Source: Mangrovicoccus sp. HB161399 (GTDB lineage: Bacteria; Pseudomonadota; Alphaproteobacteria; Rhodobacterales; Rhodobacteraceae). From it: a DNA stretch of 64,000 bases. Location of the stretch: NCBI RefSeq assembly GCF_013184745.1, contig NZ_JAATVU010000004.1, positions 1 to 64,000 of the forward strand. Direction: 5' to 3'. The notes below the pieces were generated by a model that made no database searches, had not been told where the DNA came from, and saw only the letters and a program-made list of their open reading frames with translations. This document shows, one piece after another, positions 7,400 through 15,465 of this stretch. Made by a program: the position numbers and the translations under genes. Position 1 is the stretch's first letter; each line of letters opens with the position of its first letter.

Positions 7400-9438
7400 C
7401 CCCATGCTCCGCACTCGCGCAGCTGGTCGCGCGGAGGTGCCTTGATCGCATCGGCGAAGGCGGCGCGATCGCCGAGGACAATGACCTGCCGGCGCGCCCG
7501 GGTCACCGCAGTGTAGATGAGCGCGCGATCCGCGATGCGGCTGGCTTCGAACGGGAGGATGACCCGCTCGAACTGGCTGCCCTGCGACTTGTGGACCGTG
7601 ATGGCGTAGGCGTGGTCCAGGTTCTCCATCCGGTCGGCAGAGAGGCTCGCGGCGAATGTGCCGAAATCGACATCGAGCCCGTGACCGGAAACCGCGGCAA
7701 CACGGCCGAGGCTGCCGTTCATCAGGCCCAGATCGTAGTCGTTGACGGTCCAGATGACCGGCTCGCCCGCGGCAAACCGGCCGGAGCGCGGACCGCTTCC
7801 ATGCACCGCGCTGAAGGCCGCGTTGATCGTGGCCGTCCCGATCGGCCCGCGGCGCAGCGGGCTCAGGATCTGGGCATCGCCGATGGCCGCGGAGAGGTCG
7901 AGCAGCCTCTGGAGGATGTCTCCGGTCCGGCAGTCGATGAAGCTCACGCCGGTCCCTTCGCCGCCGAACTGCCCCATCTCGGGGACGTCTCCGCTCCGGA
8001 TGGCGGCAGAGGCCGCGGGGATCCCGGTGGCGGAGGCCTGGCGGTGGATCGTCGCGAGCATGACCTGCGGGACCTCGGCCGATCTGGCCAGGCGATGGAA
8101 CACCAGGCCGAACCCGATCGGCGGCAGCTGCGCGGCGTCGCCCACGAAGAGGAACCGCGTCGTCGGCGCGCAGAGGCGCAGCAGCGTGTAGGCAAGCGGC
8201 AGGTCGAGCATCGAGGCCTCGTCGATGATGACGAGGGTGTCCTCGAGGCTCGCCCCGCCGCGGAGACGGGCGAAGAGGCTCAGGAGCGTCGACGCCGGCC
8301 GTCCCGTGGCCTCCTCCATGCGGCGCGCGGCGAGGCCCGCGACCGCGGCCTGCACGACCGGAATGGCCAGGGCATCCGCGGCGTGGAACAGGGCCCGCAG
8401 CGTCGTGGTCTTGCCGGTGCCCGCGCCGCCGGTGAGCACGCTGACCGGCGCCGAGATGGCCATGGCCACGGCTTGCCGCTGGCTCGGGGTCAGCCGCTGC
8501 GCCGAAGCAGCATCGAAGCCGTCGACGATGTCGTTGATCTCGGCGGCGGAGAGCGTCGACGCCAAGGGCATCTGGGCGCCGGGCTCCGGCGCGATCAGGC
8601 GCCGGGCCACGAACCGCTCCATGACGGCCGCCCCGGCGCCAAGAAGCAGATCGCCGCCGTCCGGGACGAGCGCGCCCTGGTCCAGGGCCTCGGCGACGGC
8701 GCCGACACCGGCGCCGCCGTGATTCAGCCGGCGCTCTGCAAGCCGTTCCAGTTCGGCCCGCCGGACGGCCGTGTGCCCCTGGTCGAGCCGCCGGTAGAGG
8801 ACCTCCTCCACCGCTCCGACGAGGCGGCGGGGATCGAGGGCCGGCACGCCCACCGCCGCCGCGACACGCTCCGCGCTGTCCCAGTTGGCGAAGGCCAGGA
8901 GGCGGTACGGGTTCTCTTCCATCTTCGCGGACAGGCCGGCGCCGTAGATCGCGCTGAGGCGCTGCGCGAGCCGGACCGGCAGGCCGTTGCGGTCGCACCA
9001 TTCGAAGGCCGCGGTTTCGTCCGCGTAGCAGCGCCAGGCCTCGCGCGCGACCCCGGCGAGATCCGGACCGATGCAGTCTTCGAGGCGGGGGTCCGCCGGA
9101 TCGCCGAGAGCGGCGTAGAGTGCCATTCCCAGGCTGTTCCAGAGCTTTGCAGCCTTCTGCGCGCCGATCCCGGGACAGCGCGGCCCCTTCAGGAACGCGA
9201 GCAGCATCTTGCCGGTTGGATGCATCAGCACCGCCTTTTCGGCATGCACCTGCGGCCCGTGCTCCGGGTGGCGGCGGATCGTGCCGGAGATCCACCAGCA
9301 CTCGCCCTCGACTGGCACTCTCGGCATGACCGCGCCCGAGGCGACGACGCGGTGGAATGTGCCTTCGGTCTCGACCCGGAAGATCGCGCCGCCACGGGGA
9401 CTGGCCGCGAGGACCCTCGTGACGATGCAGGGCTTCAC
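7396..9438 (-). CDS. RecD/TraA-like ATP-dependent DNA helicase (SF1)
   Basis: 680 residues, translated from a GTG whose last bases form the stop of the upstream gene (GTGA). The N-terminal third (to about 320) resembles RecD2-type helix-hairpin and inhibitory domains (FLKGPRCPGIGAQKAAKLW). The motor has Walker A LTGGAGTGKTTTLRA with Lys343, Walker B VIIDEASML (Asp406-Glu407), FVGDAAQLPPIG (motif III), TIHRQ (motif IV), and near the C-terminus AYAITVHKSQGSQFERV and ALIYTAVTRAR (motifs V-VI). It is the last gene of a six-gene overlapping operon with three tyrosine recombinases, so it probably helps process or replicate the mobile unit. This is not the RecBCD subunit, as no recB or recC is nearby. 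Confidence 0.85.
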   Translation of the reverse strand: MKPCIVTRVLAASPRGGAIFRVETEGTFHRVVASGAVMPRVPVEGECWWISGTIRRHPEHGPQVHAEKAVLMHPTGKMLLAFLKGPRCPGIGAQKAAKLWNSLGMALYAALGDPADPRLEDCIGPDLAGVAREAWRCYADETAAFEWCDRNGLPVRLAQRLSAIYGAGLSAKMEENPYRLLAFANWDSAERVAAAVGVPALDPRRLVGAVEEVLYRRLDQGHTAVRRAELERLAERRLNHGGAGVGAVAEALDQGALVPDGGDLLLGAGAAVMERFVARRLIAPEPGAQMPLASTLSAAEINDIVDGFDAASAQRLTPSQRQAVAMAISAPVSVLTGGAGTGKTTTLRALFHAADALAIPVVQAAVAGLAARRMEEATGRPASTLLSLFARLRGGASLEDTLVIIDEASMLDLPLAYTLLRLCAPTTRFLFVGDAAQLPPIGFGLVFHRLARSAEVPQVMLATIHRQASATGIPAASAAIRSGDVPEMGQFGGEGTGVSFIDCRTGDILQRLLDLSAAIGDAQILSPLRRGPIGTATINAAFSAVHGSGPRSGRFAAGEPVIWTVNDYDLGLMNGSLGRVAAVSGHGLDVDFGTFAASLSADRMENLDHAYAITVHKSQGSQFERVILPFEASRIADRALIYTAVTRARRQVIVLGDRAAFADAIKAPPRDQLRECGAWG

Positions 9439-9818
9439 GGGATCACGCGGCGGCCGCCGGTCAGCAGGTCCTCCATGTGCCCGAATGCGCGGAGCCGGGC
9501 GCGGAGATCGGCGTTTTCCGCGGCCAGCGCGGCGTTGCGCGTTTCCAGCTCGCGGACGCGCGTCTCCAGCAGGCGCTCGGCCCTGCCCGCCACCGGTGGC
9601 ACCTCGCGGGACCCGATGGCGGCCAGCTCCCTGGCCGCGGCGGCCTCTTCCAGCAGCGCCTTCGCCACAGGGTTGCGGTAGAGCACCAGCCTGTCGATCC
9701 CGGCCGCCTCCGCGACAGCGGTCACGGACACCTTGCCGTCCTTGGCCGGCAGGACATCGGTGCTGTCGAGATAGCGCCGCAGCGCCGCGATATTGGCGGC
9801 TCCCTTCTTCCGGCTCAT
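9435..9818 (-). CDS. small HTH/coiled-coil protein, TnpC/DUF6262-like
   Basis: 127 residues. An N-terminal HTH-like segment (KVSVTAVAEAAGIDRLVLYRNP, about 29-50) is followed by a long heptad-rich helix (about 52-118) ending LRAFGHMEDLLTGG. The layout resembles DUF6262/TnpC, the small accessory protein of Tn554-type transposons that carry paired tyrosine recombinases; this family assignment is tentative. ATGA overlap with the gene before and GTGA overlap with the helicase gene after it indicate tightly coupled translation. Its likely role is DNA binding or oligomerisation at recombination sites. Confidence 0.55.
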   Translation of the reverse strand: MSRKKGAANIAALRRYLDSTDVLPAKDGKVSVTAVAEAAGIDRLVLYRNPVAKALLEEAAAARELAAIGSREVPPVAGRAERLLETRVRELETRNAALAAENADLRARLRAFGHMEDLLTGGRRVIP

Positions 9819-10321
9819 GGCCGGTCATCCCGCTTCAGCCGGACCACGTTGCCGGCGGGGGCCGCCATCCCGGTGCCGTCGCCGCCGCAGAGCGGGCATG
9901 TGCCGGTATCGAGACCTTCCCGCCGCATTGGCGCCTCGACAAGCGCCGCCAGCAGCGGCGCTTCCCTGTTGAGCGTCGCGTAGACCTGGGCGACCCTCCG
10001 GCGCATGTCCATCACATCGGCAAGCGCCGCGTCGCGCTGCGCTTCCAGCCTTTCGATCCTGTCCATCAGCGCCGCGCGGGCGGCGTCGCCGTCGACGCGG
10101 CGGCGCTCCGCCTTCAGGCGGACCAGCATGTCCTCGACGAAGGCCGCGTGCTTGTAGAGCGTCGGGCGCGAGGTGGCGAGGTCGCCCGCAAGCGCGGTCA
10201 TGTCGGCCTTGTACTCGCGGCCTTCCTTGCGCGCCTTCGCGGCCGTCTTGCGCATCGCGGCCTCGATCTTCGGGTGCCATCGCGCGCAGAGCTTTCCGTC
10301 GCAGCCGCAGCGGATCTTCAT
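9815..10321 (-). CDS. HTH/coiled-coil protein with zinc-binding Cys motifs
   Basis: 168 residues. The N-terminus has closely spaced cysteines and a histidine (CGCDGKLCARWH, from Cys5). An HTH-like segment (ALAGDLATSRPTLYKHAAFVED), a coiled coil (about 75-125) and a late CPLCGGDG knuckle follow. The HTH-plus-coiled-coil plan parallels the next gene, suggesting two divergent paralogues. The start ATG overlaps the stop of the large recombinase gene (ATGA). No exact family was recognised. A DNA-binding accessory factor for the recombinases is the simplest reading. Confidence 0.55.
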   Translation of the reverse strand: MKIRCGCDGKLCARWHPKIEAAMRKTAAKARKEGREYKADMTALAGDLATSRPTLYKHAAFVEDMLVRLKAERRRVDGDAARAALMDRIERLEAQRDAALADVMDMRRRVAQVYATLNREAPLLAALVEAPMRREGLDTGTCPLCGGDGTGMAAPAGNVVRLKRDDRP

Positions 10322-12432
10322 GGGTCAGCCTCCGGCAGGAAGGACGCGGTGGTGTCGGCGATCGTCCTGAAATGGGCAACCTGCGGGCTGTCCCCGAGCT
10401 CCGGATCATCCTCGAACATCTCGACCATCGCCCTGGCGTTGGCATTCTCCCGCCTGAGCGCCGCGATCTGGTCCGGGTCGGTCCGGTCCACCAGCAGGTG
10501 GCTGCAGGCCGCGGTCCCGCCGCCCGCCGTTCCGGCGGCGGTGGAAAAGCAGGACATGTGATGCGGGCAGGGTTCCGTCGCCAGATCCTTCAGGCAGAAC
10601 CCGTGCGGCATCACGTTGACCTGCCGCAGCCGGGAATCGAGGATGTCTTCGGCCTCTTCCCTCGTGACATCGGCGCGGGTGACGACACCGGCCACGAGCC
10701 CGCCGATCACGCCCTCATGGATGCCTTCCCTGACCTTTTCGCGCCGCTCCGCATTCGTCATCTGGTTGTAGACCGAGTTTCCGGCGGTGCTGCGGCGGTT
10801 CATCAGCGCGGCGATCTGCGCGTCGGTCAGCCCGCCCTTGTGGAGATTGGTCTCCAGCCAGTGGCGGATCTGATGGCTGGTAAAGGTCGCGATCTTGCCG
10901 CTGCGCGGATCGATGATGCCGTAGCGCTCGAAGACCGAGGCGCGGCCGGTTGTTCCGCCGAGCCACTGCATGATGTGCTCGGGGGTGAGCCGCTGCCAAT
11001 CGTCGGTCTTTGTGGCATGCGCGCCGATTAAGAACCGCGGCATGACGAACAGCGCATCCTCGACGTAGAGGAGGGGAGTTCCGGTCCGGTCGGAGAGGAG
11101 AACCGGCTTTTCCCGCGCGTGCCTCGCCTCGATCTCCGCGTCGAAAGGCGGCGGCGGAATGACCTCGCCGGAGAGCTGGAATTCCAGCGCTTCCGCAACG
11201 AGAGACCGGATGGCTGGTGAGTGGTGCCTATACCCTGAATGAAATCCCATCATCCTGAAAAGATTGTGCCTATCGCAGACACGGGCATCAAGCATCCAGC
11301 CCTTCACGGACTTTGGCCGAGGCGTCCAGATCCGTCCCTCGCGGGAGGCAAGTTGCTGCTTCCGCAGCGCATCGAATGTCTCCCAGTTCAAGCCCGAGGC
11401 TGCTGCAGCCCGGTTGACATTCGGGTAGCTTTCCAGTGCTCCCAGGACATCGACCCAGCCATGGTTCCGGCTCCAGGCGGCGTCGGGATTGATCAGCCGG
11501 TTGTCCGGGTCCGATCCCCAGCGATGCAGGAGCTTCCGGGCGAAATACAGGATTGCGGTGTCGTCCCGTAGCACCGTGCGCCAGTCAGGATCGGCGGCCA
11601 GCGGCCAGGCTTTCGCGATCGCGCGGCCGGGCCCGGTCAGGCGGAGGATGGTGGCAACCGCCTCCTCCACCATGGGCGCAAGGGCAGGCGCCACGAGCTT
11701 CGGGGCGATCTTGCCGCCCTTTCCCGGATAGCCGCGGACATAGAGCTGGCCTTCGTCGCGGAACAGGCAGTCCGCGGGGAGCGTGGCCAATTCGCTGACC
11801 CGCCAGCCGCAGCCAAGGTTCAGCGCGATCGCCGACAGCAGCAGCCGGTCGTCATCGGGGATATCCTCGCGCGGCAGAAGCGCGAGCAGGTCCATCAGCA
11901 CTGCATCCGGGATGAGTTTCGCGGAGCGGCCTTCGTCGGTGCCCCTGGTGCCATGGCGGACGGCCGCCGTCTTCGGCGCCTTGTAGTCCACGGCAATGCC
12001 GTAAAGACGCCGAAGCTCGCCGGCCATCGTCGCGAGTGCGCTCAAGTACTTGTCAGACTTGACCAGCAGCTTCGCCTCGGCACGGTGGACATCGCCGGAG
12101 GTCAGGCCTGAAAGAGGTCGTGCGCCCAGAACGTCGCCGAGAGCCCGGGCCGCGGCAAGATAATGTCTGGCGCTAACTGGGCCGATCCCTCTTTTCCGTC
12201 TCCGTTCCAGAATGATGACCTTCGCGGCGTCCCGCATCTCCGGATGGGCGATCTTGCCGAAGGACAGCGTCTCCTTGCGGGGCCGGGCAACCGTCCCATG
12301 CCAGGAGCCCAGCTCCCATTCGTCATCGGCAAAGCCGGTACCGTCCGGCAGCAGAAGTTCGAGGGCTCCGGCGTCAGGCCGCAGGTCGGGTGCGACCGCA
12401 TTCAGCGCGCGGAGAAGGACCGGATCAATCAT
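10318..12432 (-). CDS. large tyrosine recombinase (TnpB-like) with C-terminal Cys motif
   Basis: 704 residues, much longer than a typical 350-400 residue integrase. The catalytic domain shows the first Arg in NLGCGWRVSELATLP (about residue 215), the His-x-x-Arg box in TSHQIRHWLETNLHKGG and the nucleophilic region MNRRSTAGNSVYNQMT. After it comes a Cys/His cluster (GFCLKDLATEPCPHHMSCF and a later CSH), plausibly a zinc site, then an acidic tail. Length and tail are like TnpB of Tn554. Eight-base overlap with the middle recombinase and ATGA overlap with the next gene show operon organisation. Confidence 0.8.
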   Translation of the reverse strand: MIDPVLLRALNAVAPDLRPDAGALELLLPDGTGFADDEWELGSWHGTVARPRKETLSFGKIAHPEMRDAAKVIILERRRKRGIGPVSARHYLAAARALGDVLGARPLSGLTSGDVHRAEAKLLVKSDKYLSALATMAGELRRLYGIAVDYKAPKTAAVRHGTRGTDEGRSAKLIPDAVLMDLLALLPREDIPDDDRLLLSAIALNLGCGWRVSELATLPADCLFRDEGQLYVRGYPGKGGKIAPKLVAPALAPMVEEAVATILRLTGPGRAIAKAWPLAADPDWRTVLRDDTAILYFARKLLHRWGSDPDNRLINPDAAWSRNHGWVDVLGALESYPNVNRAAAASGLNWETFDALRKQQLASREGRIWTPRPKSVKGWMLDARVCDRHNLFRMMGFHSGYRHHSPAIRSLVAEALEFQLSGEVIPPPPFDAEIEARHAREKPVLLSDRTGTPLLYVEDALFVMPRFLIGAHATKTDDWQRLTPEHIMQWLGGTTGRASVFERYGIIDPRSGKIATFTSHQIRHWLETNLHKGGLTDAQIAALMNRRSTAGNSVYNQMTNAERREKVREGIHEGVIGGLVAGVVTRADVTREEAEDILDSRLRQVNVMPHGFCLKDLATEPCPHHMSCFSTAAGTAGGGTAACSHLLVDRTDPDQIAALRRENANARAMVEMFEDDPELGDSPQVAHFRTIADTTASFLPEADP

Positions 12433-13891
12433 CTTCCATCCCCGCAGCTATCCCGGCCGCCCGGAGGCCTGCATGGATGCGCGCGAAGTCGTCCTGGATG
12501 CGGGTGCGTTGGGCATTGCCTTCGGCCTGCCGCCAGCGCTCGTGCTCGCCGCGCAGGAAATCCTCCACGGCACCGACATCGGCATCGCGGAAGAAAAGGA
12601 AATGCGCGCATCCGGCGAGGCAGGCCGCGAAGGGGCTATGGGGACAGGTTCCGGTCCTCCCGCATTGCCCGATGATCGCGCGGTTCTCCAGGTCGGGCAC
12701 GATGACGGGCTTGTCGATCTTCCCCGCGGGCCGGGGCACGACCTTGCCCTGGAAGCTGCTGGCCAGGTCGGAGAACACGCCGCCCAGGGCCCGGTCGGCG
12801 CGCTCGAGCGCGGGCGTCATGTCGTTGCCGACCGCGTCGATATAGGCGTCCACGGCATGATCCGAGGAGTGCTCGAGGAATTCGCGGATGTCAGCCTTCG
12901 ACCAGCCCTTGCGGGCCCGCTGCGTGGCGACGGTGTGGCGCAGGCGGGTCGGCGTCACATGCAGCGGCTTTCCGGTCCGCGGACTGATGATCCCGATCCG
13001 GGAGATCCAGTCCTGGAGGAGCCTCGTGCATGACGTGGTAGCCATCGGCCCGGCCACGCGCGTCTGCTCCGTCATCGGCGTCAGAAAGAACAGCCCGAAA
13101 TGCGCCTGCGCCTCCCGGATGGCCGGGCGTTCCGCGAAACGCATCAGGTCGTCGTAGAGATCGTCAGGAAGGTCGTAGGGCCGCGGCGCGCTGTTGCGCT
13201 GCGCCTTCCCGCCGGGCACGCAGATGACCGCGGGCAGTCCCGGGGCCTGCGGGCGGCGGCAAATGCCGTCGGCCGGCACGGCAAGCATCTGCGATGGCCG
13301 CCGCCCGAGGGCCGCCAGCGTGCGCAGCATCACCCTGCAGAAATGCTCCGTGTCGGTTTCCGGCCGCAGCGGCGGCAGGAGGTTGCCGCGCAGGACCTCG
13401 AGTTCAGACGTGGTCAGCGCGCCGGTCCTGGGGTCCCATGCGCGCACATCGGGCAACGAGGTCTTGCCGGAAAGCCTGTATTGCCGGAGCTGCTCCAGCT
13501 TTTCTTCGGTGCATCCGGGATGGCCAATGAGCTCAAGATCGGCGTAGAGCGACCTGAAATAACCGGCGTATTCCGCGCTGACCGGTTGGAGCGCCAGCAT
13601 CACGGCTGCCAGCTCGGCCGCGGTCAAGTTGCCGAGCGCGGCGTGCCCGTCAAAGGCTGCCGGCGACGTGCGCTGCAGCGCAGCGAGCAAGGCCCCCATA
13701 TTCGCCAACTCCCGTCGGCACCGGTCCCGAAGGCGCTGGATCAGCACGGCCTTCAGTTCCGGCAGGAGCCATGCGGGCAGGTCGAAGGCGTTCCAGTCGA
13801 TAGAATAGACAGTTCCGTTGAACCTTGTCCGCCAGACCTCGCCGTCGATCCGCACATAGACCGGATCCGCGATGCGGTTGAGGTTCTGCAC
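12425..13891 (-). CDS. middle tyrosine recombinase, possibly disrupted near its start
   Basis: 488 residues from the GTG at 13891. The C-terminal half contains TPTRLRHTVATQRARKGWS (His-x-x-Arg type box) and EFLEHSSDHAVDAYIDA (His and the putative Tyr nucleophile). ALGRRPSQMLAVP may hold the first Arg. The tail has CGRTGTCPHSPFAACLAGCAH, a Cys-rich motif echoing the large recombinase. The reading frame continues upstream for 27 codons without an ATG, GTG or TTG until an in-frame TAA at 13975-13973, beyond which it continues to a TTG that overlaps the previous stop. The gene may therefore be nonsense-mutated, or may start internally at GTG. Confidence 0.7.
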   Translation of the reverse strand: MQNLNRIADPVYVRIDGEVWRTRFNGTVYSIDWNAFDLPAWLLPELKAVLIQRLRDRCRRELANMGALLAALQRTSPAAFDGHAALGNLTAAELAAVMLALQPVSAEYAGYFRSLYADLELIGHPGCTEEKLEQLRQYRLSGKTSLPDVRAWDPRTGALTTSELEVLRGNLLPPLRPETDTEHFCRVMLRTLAALGRRPSQMLAVPADGICRRPQAPGLPAVICVPGGKAQRNSAPRPYDLPDDLYDDLMRFAERPAIREAQAHFGLFFLTPMTEQTRVAGPMATTSCTRLLQDWISRIGIISPRTGKPLHVTPTRLRHTVATQRARKGWSKADIREFLEHSSDHAVDAYIDAVGNDMTPALERADRALGGVFSDLASSFQGKVVPRPAGKIDKPVIVPDLENRAIIGQCGRTGTCPHSPFAACLAGCAHFLFFRDADVGAVEDFLRGEHERWRQAEGNAQRTRIQDDFARIHAGLRAAGIAAGMEDD

Positions 13892-14029
13892 GTATTCGGC
13901 CCCGTCCGGCGAGACCCACAGGTCGCGTCCGGCGTCATGGGCAAGCGCGACTTCCGCCCCGTCCTCGCGCCGTTAGAGCCCCGTCTCCGGGTTGAACCGG
14001 AGGTCGTCGGTGATGACCCGGCGGCTCAA
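13892..14029 (-). other. probable original 5' end of the middle recombinase, interrupted by TAA
   Basis: On the minus strand a TTG at 14029 overlaps the TGA of the upstream recombinase (TTGA), the same coupling used by every other gene in the operon. It opens SRRVITDDLRFNPETGL, stops at TAA (13975-13973), then continues in the same frame through REDGAEVALAHDAGRDLWV to the GTG at 13891. The in-frame continuity and protein-like sequence on both sides suggest coding origin broken by one nonsense codon. Confidence 0.5.
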
Positions 14030-15267
14030 TCGATTGCGCTCCAGATCGCCTTGCCGTCCGTCCCCTCGAGGGCGAGGGCGGCGCCGCGCGCCTTGTTCCG
14101 GCGGGCGGTCGCGGTATAGATGTCGAGACTGTCCGGAGAGGACCAGCCGCCCCAGTAGACGAGGCCTGCGCGCCTATCCTTGCGCTCGAGCGGATCCTTG
14201 ATGCCATCCATCAAGACGTAGGCACGATTGAAGAACGCGTGGCGCGCCGCGTGCCAGTGGAAATCGACGACGGTTTCCGCGCGGATGAAGGCCGCGCGCC
14301 GCTGTGCGCTCTGCATCGACAGGGGCATGCCGTCGGTAGCGTTGATGACGAGATAGGGGTGTGCGAAACGGGTCTTCTGGTACCGGGCGCCGCTCTTCCG
14401 GCTGGCCCAGACCCATCGGTGGCTCGACTGGTAGAGGCTGAAGAGCTGCGGGAAGCGCGAATTCCTGAAGTAGCAGCCGAGATCGCGGCCGAGAGTCTTG
14501 ACCTTCGGCGCCCTGGGTTCGCGGGGGTCGAACAGGTTGCCGCGGCCCTCGATGCGCACGATCTTCAGCCAATCCTGCGTCCGGGATGGCAGGTCTTCGA
14601 GGCGGAGCGCCAGGATCTCGCCGATGCGCAATCCGTACTCGATCGCCATCCGCCACATGAGGTAGTCGCGGGCGGCAACGCGGCTGTCCGGCCCTCCGCT
14701 GGCTGCGGCACGGGCGAGGACTGTCTCGATCTCCCGGATCTCCGCGTCTTCCAGGTCTTCGGCGAAGTCCTCCTTCGCGACGTAGAGCGGCTTGACCTGC
14801 CGCCAGATCCTGCGATGCGCATCAAGGGCACGGGTCATGGCATGGGCGTTGCCCGCATTGCCTTCGGAGAATGCCCATTGGGAAAAGCGCCGCGCGCCGC
14901 GGAGCGTGGCATTGAATGTCCCCGCGGCCGCAGGGGCAATCGCCGTCCTGCCGATGCCGGACCGCGCCTTCAGCCAGGCGGCGAAGGCCCGGCACTGCGT
15001 CAGGGTCGGCGGCTGCCCCCGGGCAAGCCGGAGGCACAGGTCCGGGGCATTGGCGGCCGCCCATGACAGCAGGAACGCCGCCGACTCCAGCTCCTTCCTT
15101 GCGGTGTTGCCCATGACGCTCATGGCCTGGAGGTGGGCCGCATAGAGGCTGAAGAGGACGTTCGACTCATGGGGGGCGCGGGCTTGCAGAAGCAACTGAT
15201 GTCCGGCCATGCAGTCTGCCCCCATGGCGGGGACGATGCGACTTCCCAGATGCGCCCTCTGTTCCAT
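14026..15267 (-). CDS. tyrosine recombinase / integrase, first gene of the operon
   Basis: 413 residues from ATG 15267 (GTG at 15291 is an alternative adding 8 residues). There is a SAM-like N-terminal domain (about 40-140) and a catalytic domain with Arg in AIEYGLRIGEILALRLEDL, His-x-x-Arg region in FHWHAARHAFFNRA, WGGWSSPDSL and the Tyr in LDIYTATARR. All key residues of an active tyrosine recombinase appear present. It is transcribed away from the BI-1 gene, beginning about 135 bp past that gene's terminator, so the operon promoter must lie in about 15270-15400. Likely TnpA-like partner of the two larger recombinases. Confidence 0.82.
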   Translation of the reverse strand: MEQRAHLGSRIVPAMGADCMAGHQLLLQARAPHESNVLFSLYAAHLQAMSVMGNTARKELESAAFLLSWAAANAPDLCLRLARGQPPTLTQCRAFAAWLKARSGIGRTAIAPAAAGTFNATLRGARRFSQWAFSEGNAGNAHAMTRALDAHRRIWRQVKPLYVAKEDFAEDLEDAEIREIETVLARAAASGGPDSRVAARDYLMWRMAIEYGLRIGEILALRLEDLPSRTQDWLKIVRIEGRGNLFDPREPRAPKVKTLGRDLGCYFRNSRFPQLFSLYQSSHRWVWASRKSGARYQKTRFAHPYLVINATDGMPLSMQSAQRRAAFIRAETVVDFHWHAARHAFFNRAYVLMDGIKDPLERKDRRAGLVYWGGWSSPDSLDIYTATARRNKARGAALALEGTDGKAIWSAID

Positions 15268-15402
15268 GCGCAAACCTGCGCATTCTGGCACAGAGCGGCA
15301 CGCATTCCGAAAATCGTTGCCACTGAAGCTTTACAGTCTCGAAGGCGAGATATTTGGTGCCGCGTTCTTGCGGCAGTGCGCGTCCACGGATCGCGAAAGC
15401 AC

Positions 15403-15436
15403 AAAAAACCCCGCCAAACCTAAGGCTTGGCGGGGC
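15403..15436 (-). terminator. rho-independent terminator of the BI-1 gene
   Basis: On the minus strand a CCCCGCCAAGCC arm, a TTA loop and a GGTTTGGCGGGG arm (12 pairs with one G-T) are followed by TTTTTT. It lies 30 bp after the BI-1 stop and would also insulate the recombinase operon downstream. Confidence 0.9.
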
Positions 15437-15465
15437 ATTCTTAGCGTGTCGCTAGAGCGACAGCT

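Noticed and set aside
7396-15291. Interpretation as a prophage
   Set aside because: No capsid, terminase, portal or lysis genes; three recombinases and a helicase alone do not make a phage.
12425-15291. Assignment as a classical RIT element
   Set aside because: RIT recombinases are shorter and similar in size; here lengths are 413, 488+ and 704 residues and accessory genes follow.
15292-15402. Looked for a partner of the 20-bp inverted repeat at the recombinase end of the operon
   Set aside because: No copy of either arm was found near the 5' end; only a short TGCCGC/GCGGCA hairpin, too common to count.
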